Positions 48,510 to 57,590 of a stretch of 64,000 bases of DNA are shown here, piece by piece. How positions within the stretch are numbered: position 1 is the stretch's first letter; every line of letters starts with the position of its first letter. Made by a program: the position numbers and the translations under genes. The notes below the pieces were generated by a model. That model was given only the letters and a program-made list of their open reading frames with translations, was not told the DNA's origin and made no database searches. Source of the DNA: Rhizophagus sp. LPA8_4_AMF (lineage: Eukaryota > Glomeromycota > Glomeromycetes > Glomerales > Glomeraceae). Location of the stretch: assembly GCA_021464525.1 (NCBI GenBank), contig JADRCO010000010.1, forward strand, positions 1-64,000, read 5' to 3'.

Positions 48510-48740
48510 GTGGAGGTAGAAGGAAATACTGTAATGATAAGTGTGAAGAAAGGCAGACTTCATTTAGTTGATGAAATTAAAGAGTCTCTAGAAAAACACC
48601 TCAAAGATTCAAAGTCTGAATTTAATGTAGAAAAAATTAATGAATCGAGTCTTAAGATAGTTGCTTCTGAGTTGACTTATACCTTCATGTATTCTATATT
48701 TTCTTGCCTTAAAAAGGGAAAAAGAGGAATAGTGTGCTAG
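48510..48740 (+). CDS. Small hypothetical ORF
   Basis: 76 residues, charged, no family recognised (VKKGRLHLVDEIKESLEKHL). It begins right after the nad3-type endonuclease scrap and could be part of an unrelated insert. Low confidence as a gene. Confidence 0.25.
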   Translation: MEVEGNTVMISVKKGRLHLVDEIKESLEKHLKDSKSEFNVEKINESSLKIVASELTYTFMYSIFSCLKKGKRGIVC

Positions 48741-49117
48741 CTAGGGCTTCTTTTGAAACAACTTTGACTCACATAATAGATGCTTCACTCTACGGACACA
48801 GAGAAAACCTTAAAGGTGCTATAGAAAATTGAGTTGTTGGACAGAAGATTCCATGTGGGACAGGATCTTTTTCGTTATGGCATAGGAATCCATGATTTTC
48901 TGAGTTTTAAGAGAAAATAAGTCAACCTTGGTTCCACAGAACGTTGTCCTATGTTCCAAGGAACCTTTTCCTTCCTCTCAAATTCCACTATGAGTGTAAC
49001 CTACAGAAGATTCAGCTGGCCTAATGTTATATTCGGGTTTAAGGGTATCTATTACATATTGCTCCAAGGCTAGGCTAACAGATAACACCGGTTTACAAAA
49101 TAACACTTAAAGTTTCT
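48741..49117. other. Spacer before the phage-like segment
   Basis: No gene recognised. Family A hairpin at 48926-48965. Confidence 0.5.
48926..48965 (+). repeat. Double-hairpin element, family A
   Basis: Identical to 35882. Confidence 0.88.
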
Positions 49118-50240
49118 CTAATTAGCTGGGGACTTATCATTGTTGTCCTCCTTACTATGCTCTTGGTCTTGCATCATTGGTTCTATCTGTTTAAAGACCT
49201 CTTGGTTAATCTTAATGTTTTCTTTCAAGATATGTTCTGCTTCTCGCTTAGAAACACCATGAATACGTGCTATTTCTGTAATGTAGTTGGATAAGTTGGC
49301 ATCTATCCTTGCTTTAGCTTCTTCTAACTCTAAGGCTTTATTCATGTTCTCTTCATTAGGAATAGATAGAGTGTAAGGTCTTTCTCCTTCACCATCTCAT
49401 AATCCTAAGATAATAAGCACTTTATCATGGATACGAGTTCATTGATCTGCTCTTAATTGTCTCAATAGTCCTAATGTTTCTGCACTGGTTCTTTGGTCTG
49501 CATAGACTTCTGAACTAGTTTTAACAGCAGTAGTATTATTGTTAGGAGAAAGCCCGCAACCATCTAAGATATAGTTAACTACCTCTTGGAAGCCTTCAAA
49601 TCCTTCTCTAATCTTCATATCTCCTTGTAAGATCTCAAAAGGCTTGTTACCTCCTTGTCCCATAGTTTGTCCTCTTGTTTGTAGGTAGTAAATAAAATCA
49701 GAACCTATTTCTTCTAACTCTTCACTCTTTTGGTAGTAACGTTTCATGTCTCTATCATAGCTGGTAACAATTACTCTGGGTTTAGCTAATACCTTTCAAG
49801 TTTGCCTTAAAATGTGGTAAGCATACTTTATCATCCCTCTTACTGGATACCAGGTAGCAAGTTGGGGTTTTCAGCTTCAATTTTTTAAGAAAATTAGACT
49901 TAGAAAATCAAGGAGACATTAACTCATATAGTCATTTCTGTTTATTACGCATCTCTACAACAGGAAGACAGCCCAGATGATGCTCTATTTCTTCAGTGTG
50001 GGATACTTTCATATTATTAAACTCAGGTACTTCTGCTCTCATACTGTCTACTAGTACAGTTTTATCCACAAGGTAGTAAGTTCTCTTCATTTTCTTATCA
50101 GTTCACTCTTCGTGTACCGGATAGCTTTTTGCATCTTTTACTAAATACTTAAAGATACTAGCTACTTTTTCTGTAACATAAACCTTACCTATTCGTGACA
50201 GCATATAGGGGTCATTATAACTGAGCATCACCTTATCTCC
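49118..50240 (-). mobile_element. Phage portal protein fossil (SPP1 Gp6-like)
   Basis: Minus-strand pieces carry a tail-tube-bacteriophage portal pattern: a Tyr-rich tract ending HHLGCLPVVEMRN (portal HxLGxVPVVEFxN signature), then VNYILDGCGLSP and AVKTSSEVYADQRTSAET (cf. kTATEV...), then a helical tail. The tail includes the frames 49439-49747 and 49118-49345. Several UGA codons stand where tryptophan would be expected, which is normal in Mollicutes and their phages but not in this mitochondrion. It is broken. Partial hairpin sequence lies near 49890. The likely source is an endobacterial or phage genome. Confidence 0.65.
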
Positions 50241-50388
50241 AAACCTGCTAACTTAGAGTAGTGCATGATTGTCTCCCTTTGTTTTCCTATATCTTGCTGA
50301 TCTGTTGAAACTCTAATGTATGCTATGACCTCTCTAGGTTCAATAAACTTACTTTTACTATCATTACCTTTCTGAGTATTATCCATTC
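50228..50388 (-). mobile_element. Serine recombinase N-terminal fragment, phage- or plasmid-derived
   Basis: The minus strand begins at an ATG and encodes IAYIRVSTDQQDIGKQRETI, the catalytic-serine motif of the resolvase/invertase family (YxRVST..Q..QRE), with the nucleophile in VST. Only the first 50 or so residues are present before it runs into the portal remains. Such enzymes cut and rejoin DNA at specific sites and are common on bacterial phages and plasmids. A remnant, adjacent to the portal fossil in the same orientation. Confidence 0.65.
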
Positions 50389-50612
50389 TTTTATTTGATC
50401 AAAAATATAAGCTTAGAAAATATCCGGAAATGCGCGGTAAGTGAGCTCGTCAACATAATACATTCCTCCTAATTCTATATTTAGAATGAAAATAGAACCA
50501 ATTCAATTGAAAACCAATAAAACAGCCTCTAACTACTAGTCTATGTTTAGAAGTTCAACAATTTTAGGTCTTCATTTTGGAATGTAGAATATAGGAAACA
50601 AAACATTCTCTT

Positions 50613-50641
50613 GGGGCGGCATAGGTACGCCTAACAGGGGT
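50613..50641 (-). repeat. Degenerate family B double hairpin
   Basis: TTGGGGCGGCATAGGTACGC...CAGGGG; the outer stem is imperfect. Confidence 0.6.
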
Positions 50642-51235
50642 CTACCCTTTTATCTGTTGAATTCCTTACCATTTCTACATGGAATTCCAATAGGTACTGA
50701 ACCATCTTCAAACACCAGATATTAAAGAACTCATTATTAAGTAGGCAACAACCACCAAGAACATGAGTTAAAAAATGGAAGAACTAATAAACTGTTTACT
50801 TCTAGTTAGTTAGGTTATATTGGTTATAATTAAAGGTTATTAGGTATGGTAGGAAGGAGGGGTAACCTTAGCCGGAGGACTGGTACATACTACAGGTAGT
50901 GCTTCTACTAGCTATGGTTAAGAAGTAGTATAGTACTAAGACAGGGTACTTGTATGGTAAGAGTACTTATAAAGGTCTACTATTACTACTGTATTGATTC
51001 TTCTACTAATTAATAGAGTTGACAATACCAGGTAGGTACTCCTTCTAAGGTCTAGAAATAGTGCTACTCTTGGTCTACAATTAGGGACACTTCTGATAGA
51101 TCAACACTAGTAGGTAGTAGTGGTACGTATGTAGAGGGTTAGGAATAAAGAATAAAGGTGCTACTTCTAGAAATCTACTGTATTAATCTAGTTATAGATA
51201 GGCTAAGGTACCCCTAGAGGAACAGGGTTAGTCTT

Positions 51236-51270
51236 GTTTTCTAAGAAGGAATTACATCGACTTAGAAAAC
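51236..51270 (+). repeat. Double-hairpin element, family C
   Basis: GTTTTCTAAG/CTTAGAAAAC, perfect stem. Confidence 0.9.
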
Positions 51271-51460
51271 TTCTAAAAGTATTTATGGTTAACAGCTATA
51301 AAGGAATACCCTGTAAAGATAGGTACTCCTTTTGATTTTCTTAAATCTGTTGGACTCCTACGATCAAGCTTGACCTAGGGGGGAACCCAATAAAGATTAG
51401 GTTTAGAAGTTCTACTTGTGGAATTCAAATTAAATCAGTAAAACCAATCAGAGGTAATCA

Positions 51461-51499
51461 CCTTGGTTCCACAGTACGCTGCATGGGTACCAAGGAACC
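51461..51499 (+). repeat. Double-hairpin element, family A
   Basis: CCTTGGTTCCACAGTACGCT...ACCAAGGAACC. Confidence 0.85.
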
Positions 51500-51582
51500 T
51501 TCTGTACTGCGTGGCTTTGATTGGAGCCTCTACAAAGACTAGCAAAGGCTACTTGTCCCAATCTCCGCCTGTAGTTTGTTTC

Positions 51583-51653
51583 TGCAAGTTGGTGTAAGGG
51601 TTGCATGTCAGACTCATGTTCTGAAGGAGGCCGTTCGACTCGGCCACTTGCAC
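51583..51653 (+). tRNA. trnM: tRNA-Met (CAU), copy 3, possible initiator
   Basis: Acceptor TGCAAGT/ACTTGCA with U1-A72, as in yeast mitochondrial initiator tRNA. D-stem GTGT/GCAT, anticodon stem TCAGA/TCTGA with loop CTCATGT, T-arm GGCCG/CGGCC. The initiator assignment is tentative. Confidence 0.82.
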
Positions 51654-51813
51654 AAAATAAAATGAAAGGATTGTTTTTTTCAACTTAGGAAAAATAAGTG
51701 AGGGGTTTCCTCTTATTGCTTTCTAATAAAATTATCCCTTCCCTGAACTGAACTCAATTGTTCCTAAGCAAACGTGACTTATCAAGAAGTAAGCAAAAGC
51801 AAACCCTAAAGTA

Positions 51814-52392
51814 ATGAGTCCTTTTCTACTGGAATTACTGCCTTTCGTGGCTGTGCTCTCTGCTATCTTTGTTATAACAGCGGTCAACCCCATTCTTGCT
51901 GTGCTTTTTCTGATAGCTGTTTTTATTACCGTCTCAGCTTACCTAGCTCTTCTAGGACTAACCTTTCTAGCCCTAAGTTACCTCATCATATACGTAGGAG
52001 CTATTGCCATACTCTTTTTATTCGTAATAATGATGCTCGATATCAAGCTGGCTGAATTAAATTCTTCAGGAGAAGAGGCTAGCAAAGTATATCCTATTGC
52101 ATTCCTTATTGGAACACCATTCCTTTGGACCCTAACTGGCTCACCTTTATTTAGAGGTGATACTCTTTACAGTTGGTTTGACCAAACCACTTTGGGCATT
52201 GCTCACATTTCTGATCCTTCAGCCCTTCAATGGACAAACCTCTTTGCAGCCTTCTCTAACATTCATTCATTAGGTGTATGTTTATATACTATTTACCCTC
52301 TATGGTTGATTTATGCGGGGATCATTCTACTTTTGGCTATAATAGGCCCAATTATATTATGCCTTGATAAAACTAGCGGTTCCACCTCTTAG
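51814..52392 (+). CDS. nad6: NADH dehydrogenase subunit 6
   Basis: Complex I membrane subunit, 192 residues. Conserved ALSYLIIYVGAIAILFLFVIMMLDI near residues 52-78 and a C-terminal helix GIILLLAIIGPIILCLD. ATG start, UAG stop. No AAAATTCCCCC motif was found after it, unlike most other genes here. Confidence 0.96.
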   Translation: MSPFLLELLPFVAVLSAIFVITAVNPILAVLFLIAVFITVSAYLALLGLTFLALSYLIIYVGAIAILFLFVIMMLDIKLAELNSSGEEASKVYPIAFLIGTPFLWTLTGSPLFRGDTLYSWFDQTTLGIAHISDPSALQWTNLFAAFSNIHSLGVCLYTIYPLWLIYAGIILLLAIIGPIILCLDKTSGSTS

Positions 52393-52796
52393 CATGCTCT
52401 TTCCTTTGTTTTTTCAATCGTTAGTATCGAATTGAGACTTCTAGAAGTTGGAAGCACTTGTTGAGATTTGACCTTACCAGAAAGAAGGGTTTACTACCCT
52501 CTGGGACCATTAACTAATTTCTATATTAATCTAATCAGCTAAGCAGGGATGAACAATTAAGGATGAGTGATATTGGAAGAAAGAAAGAAGTTCAAAATGA
52601 AAGGGATTTACTAGAAGCTGATAGGCATCTCATGACTTAATCTTAACTACTGCAATAGAAAATAAGTATTCCATGGCAACACCTCCTACTTCATTCTTAA
52701 GTTGTTCAGTCTTCCCTACTTATTTGCCCCTTCAGCCTCTATCTTCTTCTAATCCCTTATTTTTAAAAGAAAATACTCCAGCTAAATTAGCAGAAC

Positions 52797-52827
52797 CCCT
52801 TGGGCGGCATAGGTAGCACTCAAGGGG
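52797..52827 (-). repeat. Double-hairpin element, family B
   Basis: CCCCTTG...CAAGGGG around GGCGGCATAGGTAGCACT. Confidence 0.85.
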
Positions 52828-52899
52828 CCCGGTTATTTCAAATTTTACCAATTCCCCTAGAGTTTTTTCTAGAAGGAACGAAGAGGTCTAAGAAGTCTT

Positions 52900-52935
52900 C
52901 TGGTCAAAAGCAGGCTCTTGCCTACGAAGACCAGG
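52900..52935 (+). repeat. Double-hairpin element, family D variant
   Basis: CTGGTCAAAAGCAGGCTCTT...AGACCAG; reverse of the copy at 9292. Confidence 0.78.
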
Positions 52936-53261
52936 GGCAGGCTCAACTAGAAAAACAAATCCAAAAAACAAAGGGGGAGTGGTAGCGGTTACTTACATAA
53001 CCCGGCTTATATGGAACTAGAGGTATAGAGTAAATAATATAGAGAGGATTTCTTAAGGAGCCTTTCCTAGTAGGGTTGTCGTAATTGATATAGTTCCACC
53101 TAGTTAACCTACCCTCTAGGGAAATTGTCCTTAGAAAACTTACAGTGCCTAAAAATTCCTCCTTGCTTTCACACGGTATGATTTTTATCTCAACTCCGGT
53201 CTCCGTAGAAGGTACTGCTTCGACCTAGGAGACTTTTCTCTAAAAGGAAAATCTAAGTTTT

Positions 53262-53295
53262 GTTTTCTAAGAAGAAATTACATCATCTAAGAAAA
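53262..53295 (+). repeat. Double-hairpin element, family C, slightly degenerate
   Basis: GTTTTCTAAGAAGAAATTAC...CTAAGAAAA. Confidence 0.75.
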
Positions 53296-53436
53296 TAAGC
53301 AATTACTTGAAAAAACAACCCTCATCTTCTTCTACTCTTTTAGTCTATATAAGGGGTGATACCATAAAGGAGTAAAGCGACCAGAGCCTCCTAATCATTA
53401 GGAGCTAAAGCTGGCTAAAATATAATATAACTTTTC

Positions 53437-55973
53437 ATGAAGTTTCAACCTCATCCTTATCACTTAGTAGAACCTTCACCATGGCCTCTAGCAGGCTCAA
53501 TAGCTCTTCTTATTACTACTGTATCAGGAGTCTGCTATTTTCATGGATATGGTCATGGAGGAGTATTTTTAACTATAGGTCTTCTAGGTGTTATTTCTAC
53601 TATGGGTCTATGGTGGGCGGATGTGATCCGTGAAGGTACATTCTTAGGACATCACACTGTTCGTGTACAACAAGGCCTAATATTAGGTATTATCCTTTTT
53701 ATTGTTTCTGAGATTTTCTTCTTCCTTTCTATTTTTTGGGCCTTCTTTGATAGTGCCTTAGCCCCTACAGTTGAACTAGGTTGCAGTTGGCCTCCTGCAG
53801 GTATACAACCCATAGATCCATGGGAATTACCTCTTGTTAATACAATTCTTTTACTATCTTCAGGTGTTCGCCTGAAATGTGATCAATCTGATTTATTTAT
53901 ATTATTTAGCTTACTGCCATTTAACTGTCCCAGAGTTCCGTCCACAAAAAGAATTGGTCCCCACAATTATGAGATAATAAGTATCCTTATAGGATCATTG
54001 CTAGGGGATGGATCTATGGAAAAAGATGGTAATGGTTCACGGTTTGCTTTTTATCAAGAAAAAACAAATGGCGAATACTTATTATGGCTGCATCAAGTTA
54101 TTAGTTCTCTTGGTTACTGTAAACCAGAGATACCTGTCATACAAACTAGAAAAGGAACAAATGGACAAATACGCTACTCTTATAGATTCAGAACTTATAC
54201 ATACAGTTCATTTAATTGGATTTATGAAGAATTTTACCCTAATAAACGGAAAGTTGTTCCTCGAATTATAGATCAGTATTTATCACCTTTGGCCTTAGCT
54301 GTATGGATAATGGATGACGCAACTCTTCACAAAAATAAAGGATTAAGATTCTGCACTAATTGTTTCACACTTAAAGAGATTCAATATTTAGCTAGTGTTC
54401 TAGAAAAAAAGTATTCTTTAAATACCTCTATACATAAAACAGGTGTAGTGAATCAATATGGTTTATATATTCCTAAGTCTAGTATGGCAGATCTCACTAA
54501 AATAGTTAAACCTCATATTCATCCTACCATGCTTTATAAATTACCTTCTATTTAATTCCGACATTACTTGTGACATAAGAAGTCTTTCCATTTATTTTCT
54601 AAATTAAATAATCAGATAGATTGCATAGTCCTAGATTAATTATGCTCTATTGTCCAGCTAATCTAGCTTTATAGGAGATAGGATAATAACTATCTTGGCG
54701 ACATTGATGAAAACGGTCAACGGGATATATCTGATTCTAAGACCGTCGGTTCTCTTCTTTGAATAAAAGAGGATGATCGCTACAGACTGGTTCATCAATG
54801 GGTGTCTGCTGCCTAAAATATACCGAGAAATTCTTCATACTAAAATCTTGTTAACAACTTTATTTACCCTTACCAATCCCTATTTCTCAACTCGTGTATT
54901 AAAGGGTAAATCCTTTTATATACTTGGTTTGGCAACAAGATCCCTCCCTTGTTTTACTGAACTGCGTTATTCTACTTAAAGGGTATTAAGGAAATTCCTT
55001 ACCAGATTTTTGAGTTATTAACTCCTGTAGCTCTTGCTCATTGGATTTGTGGAGATGGGACGTTTAGCCATGGGGGATTACTTTTATGCACTGACTCTTT
55101 ACAATTTCAGCGAGGGTGGGTTTGGAGGAATTGTTTCTTGGTTTATTTTAGTGAAAAGATGCTTAATGTACAGTCGGAATCTCGACTGAGAAGGTTGACT
55201 TCTCTTTCCAAAGGCTTTATATTAAATTTCAAACAACTAGTGTGACTTCTAGAAGGAATTACATCGACTTAAACTAGCTAAGTTTAAGGATTGAAAACTT
55301 AAATTAATATAAAGTACAAGGGTTATATATTCAGATATGTAATAATATATAGCTGGAGATTTGGCCACAGTTACCTGGTCACACCATTCTCTGATAGCCG
55401 GAGATCGTAAAAATGCTATACTGGCACTTATTTACACTGTTGTTCTTGCTCTTATCTTTACGGGAGTACAGCTCTATGAGTATTATAATGCTCCCTTTAC
55501 TATTTCAGATGGAGCCTTTGGCTCTTGCTTCTTTTTTGGTACAGGTTTCCATGGCGGGCATGTCTTAATAGGCTCTATCTTCTTAGCAGTAGGCTTATAC
55601 CGTCTTATCAATTATCATCTTACTAAACACCATCATGTTGGTTATGAAGGTGCTATCCTTTACTGGCAAAGAAATGCCGTCTTAGTAGGTAACTTCTATT
55701 ATTACCACTCTACCATATGCGGGAAACTCCTAAAGGCTAAGGTAGGCATGCTTAACAATCCTTAGTATGCAACAATGGACAATCCGCAGGAAACCCAAAG
55801 GATAGGGATTCCTCAGAGACTAGTATGTAGAGCATCCTATTTGACATATGGATGAAGATAGAGTCCAACCGTCTCTGAAAGGATTCGGATCATAAGATTT
55901 CGTTGACGTTGTTTGGCTTTTCCTTTTCATCTTTGTTTACGTTTGGGGCTCAGGAGAACCTCCATTAATGTAA
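53437..55973 (+). CDS. cox3: Cytochrome c oxidase subunit 3, three exons
   Basis: Complex IV membrane subunit, 269 residues. Exons by frame continuity: 53437-53865, 55364-55667, 55897-55973. Conserved features: HPYHLVEPSPWPL at the start, EIFFFLSIFWAFFDSALAPT in exon 1, FFFGTGFHGGHVLIGS and HHHVGYEGAILYW in exon 2, FVDVVWLFLFIFVYVWGS in exon 3. The codon for the H in YWHFVDVV is split between exons 2 and 3. Exon 1 reads straight on into the intron ORF. A CAAAATTCCCCCCC motif lies about 10 nt after the stop. Confidence 0.94.
53866..54555 (+). CDS. LAGLIDADG_2 homing endonuclease in cox3-i1, in frame with exon 1
   Basis: About 230 residues continuing the cox3 exon 1 frame from 53437, so it would be made as a fusion and the active part released, a common layout for fungal intron ORFs. 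Motifs: IISILIGSLLGDGSMEKDG and LALAVWIMDDATLHKN, then FCTNCFTLKEIQYLASVL and the C-terminal HIHPTMLYKLP. Both LAGLIDADG motifs are present, so it should act as a monomer at the cox3 exon junction. Intact. Confidence 0.9.
   Translation, partial: VRLKCDQSDLFILFSLLPFNCPRVPSTKRIGPHNYEIISILIGSLLGDGSMEKDGNGSRFAFYQEKTNGEYLLWLHQVISSLGYCKPEIPVIQTRKGTNGQIRYSYRFRTYTYSSFNWIYEEFYPNKRKVVPRIIDQYLSPLALAVWIMDDATLHKNKGLRFCTNCFTLKEIQYLASVLEKKYSLNTSIHKTGVVNQYGLYIPKSSMADLTKIVKPHIHPTMLYKLPSI
54830..55120 (+). pseudogene. Second LAGLIDADG_2 remnant, within the core of cox3-i1
   Basis: Pieces such as RSLPCFTELRY, IFELLTPVALAHWICGDGTF and LLLCTDSLQF match the second half of LAGLIDADG_2 enzymes. Frames are broken (near 54978 and later). 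It lies in the peripheral loop between the two P7 strands, so it invaded an intron that already had an ORF. Confidence 0.75.
55668..55896 (+). other. Small group I intron cox3-i2
   Basis: A 229-nt intron without ORF between GAILYW and FVDVVW. Core: AATGGACAATCCGCAGGAAAC-type Q, CCTCAGAGACTAGTATG, GATAGAGTCC. Confidence 0.85.
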
Positions 55974-55991
55974 CTTTCTTCTCAAAATTCC

Positions 55992-56024
55992 CCCCCGGCA
56001 GGCGTACCTATGCCGCCCCGGGGG
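55992..56024 (+). repeat. Double-hairpin element, family B, after cox3
   Basis: CCCCCGG...CCGGGGG with core GCGTACCTATGCCGC; identical to the copy forming the nad4 tail, and likewise joined to the CAAAATTCC motif. Confidence 0.9.
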
Positions 56025-56309
56025 TCCCCCCCTCCCCTTTAATTTGTCAATTCCTCTTAGAAGGTGTGTTTAGAAGTAGATTAGAAAAGACATCAAATTC
56101 TCAAGGCACCTTAGAAGTAAAACAAAACATTATGAATCATGCTACTCCTGCTTAACTCTCCTTCTGGTCTTTATTTGACCTTTCCTGTTCGTTATATTAC
56201 CTGTCGTAAGAGATTATTCAATTTGACTGATACAGACTACAAGGCTTTAGTTGTTTATGGCTCTAACCTTTCATCCACAGTGGGCTTTTAAATTTCAAAG
56301 AAAATCAGA

Positions 56310-56894
56310 ATGAGCACAGGTCTCCCTTCTCACATTGAACAGATGATTACAGGCCTTTTACTGAGTGATGGTTATTTACGTTATGGTAAAGGGTGCCAAA
56401 ATGCTTCTTTTAAATTTGCACAATCAGTTAAGAATCTTCCTTATTTTGTTCAGGTTTTTAGTTTACTCTCCCATTACTGCTCTTCTATGCCTTACTTAGA
56501 ATCTTACTTGTCTAGAGGGAAATACTACTACAACTTTCGTTTCGAAACAAGAGCCTATCCTGTTTTCACCTCTTTGATAAACACTTGGTATCCTAACGGA
56601 ATTAAGCTAGTACCCAATACTATCTATGATCTTCTTACCCCTTTAGCTTTAGCCCATTGGGCTCAAGGAGATGGTTCAAAACAAAGTACAGGGTTTGCGT
56701 TATGCACAGAAAGCTTCTCTTACTCTGACGTTTGTAAATTGGCCAACATCCTGCTCTTGCGTTATCAATTGAAATGCTCTATAACCCGTTCGTCTCTAGG
56801 TGGTCCTCGAATATACATTCATACTTGCTCTGTACAACGCTTCTCTTCTATTGTCAAACCTTACTTTCATCCTAGTATGTTATATAAATTATAA
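56310..56894 (+). CDS. Free-standing LAGLIDADG_2 homing endonuclease downstream of cox3
   Basis: 194 residues, motifs QMITGLLLSDGYLRYG (about residue 10) and LALAHWAQGDGSKQ (about 111), then ALCTESFSYSDVC and the C-terminal YFHPSMLYKL. Upstream, at 56161-56290, lies a broken leader including VVYGSNLSSTVGF, like that of the atp6-linked remnant at 41700. This suggests the ORF belongs to the family that attaches to gene 3' ends. It looks intact; the second motif has Q in place of the usual first acidic-side residue (AQGDG). Confidence 0.87.
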   Translation: MSTGLPSHIEQMITGLLLSDGYLRYGKGCQNASFKFAQSVKNLPYFVQVFSLLSHYCSSMPYLESYLSRGKYYYNFRFETRAYPVFTSLINTWYPNGIKLVPNTIYDLLTPLALAHWAQGDGSKQSTGFALCTESFSYSDVCKLANILLLRYQLKCSITRSSLGGPRIYIHTCSVQRFSSIVKPYFHPSMLYKL

Positions 56895-57007
56895 TAGTTC
56901 TTTTTGGGAGTTTAATTTTCTTGCGCTGATTGATTGGCATAAGAACTAATAGAGTTACTTTCTTTATGTTTCATTGGCAATTGAGTCTCTTTGCTATTGG
57001 GTAATTC

Positions 57008-57271
57008 TCATTGAAAATAAACAAAGTCTTCAACAATAATTCTTTCGCTAGTTAAAAAAGCCAGCTTAATTGGTACTATCTCTTTACTCAACTCTTTAGT
57101 TGGAAGATTCAGTTCTTCTAATAAGAAAGATCGGTTATTCAATAAGAGTTGCTTCTCTTTAGCTTGTAAGTAGTTAGATGGTTTAACTTTAATTAGATTA
57201 GCAGCATTTATTTGCCGGATTACTTTTGTTACAATCGTCTTTGTCATGTTCTTTTTATTAAAAGTTATCAA
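57008..57271 (-). CDS. Hypothetical small ORF, minus strand
   Basis: 87 residues, basic and helical (VTKVIRQINAANLIKVKPSN), no family recognised. It is transcribed away from the ORF at 57285, their starts being 13 nt apart. That divergent pairing and the unusual minus-strand placement suggest an imported block such as plasmid or phage DNA. Confidence 0.4.
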   Translation of the reverse strand: MITFNKKNMTKTIVTKVIRQINAANLIKVKPSNYLQAKEKQLLLNNRSFLLEELNLPTKELSKEIVPIKLAFLTSERIIVEDFVYFQ

Positions 57272-57284
57272 GAAAAAATAATCT

Positions 57285-57590
57285 ATGCCTAGACTGATAA
57301 AGAGAATAATTGGCTTAATTGGAATATTAATACTAGCTATTGCTGGTTATACTTTCTACTGGTTTAATCCTTTTAATCTACATCATTTGATACCTCAAGA
57401 CCGATTAGAACAATTCCCTAAGGTAAAGAATAATCTTCATGATCAAGAGGTAATTCATCAAGAAATAGTTACTAAACAGGACATATTAAACTTTAAATTA
57501 GCTCGAATTGATAATCAAGTAGCTTTTAAAGAACAATTAGCTCAGATTAAAAATGAAGAACAAAGGTATTACTTAGAGAAAATCAACTAG
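57285..57590 (+). CDS. Hypothetical small membrane and coiled-coil protein
   Basis: 101 residues: basic N-terminus (MPRLIKR), one membrane helix (IIGLIGILILAIAGYTFYWF), then a polar helical C-terminal half (DILNFKLARIDNQVAFKEQL). No family recognised. Forms a divergent pair with 57008-57271. Confidence 0.45.
   Translation: MPRLIKRIIGLIGILILAIAGYTFYWFNPFNLHHLIPQDRLEQFPKVKNNLHDQEVIHQEIVTKQDILNFKLARIDNQVAFKEQLAQIKNEEQRYYLEKIN

Larger units (their letters stand above)
50391..51582. other. Spacer with promoter-like half sites and hairpins
   Basis: No gene. AGAAGTTCAACAATTTT at 50550 and AGAAGTTCTACTTGTGG at 51405 resemble the upstream block of the candidate promoter. Hairpins: family B 50613, C 51236, A 51461. 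Confidence 0.5.
52393..53436. other. Spacer nad6-cox3 with three hairpins
   Basis: No gene recognised. It holds family B (52797), D (52900) and C (53262) copies. Confidence 0.55.
53866..55363 (+). other. Group I intron cox3-i1 with two LAGLIDADG sequences
   Basis: Inserted between LLSSG and ATVTW. The core (TTGGCGACATTGATGAAAAC at 54692, GACCGTCGGT, CTACAGACTGGTTCATC, then GCTTAATGTACAGTCGG at 55161) closely matches cob-i1 and cob-i2. One ORF precedes the core; a second, broken one sits inside it, between the two P7 strands. Confidence 0.88.

Noticed and set aside
51583-51653. This tRNA as Ser (AGA) or Leu (CAG)
   Set aside because: Those readings need a shorter or shifted anticodon stem; the 5-bp TCAGA/TCTGA stem places CAU in the loop.
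55361-55765. Separate gene starting with TTG at 55361
   Set aside because: It is cox3 exon 2 read on into intron cox3-i2.
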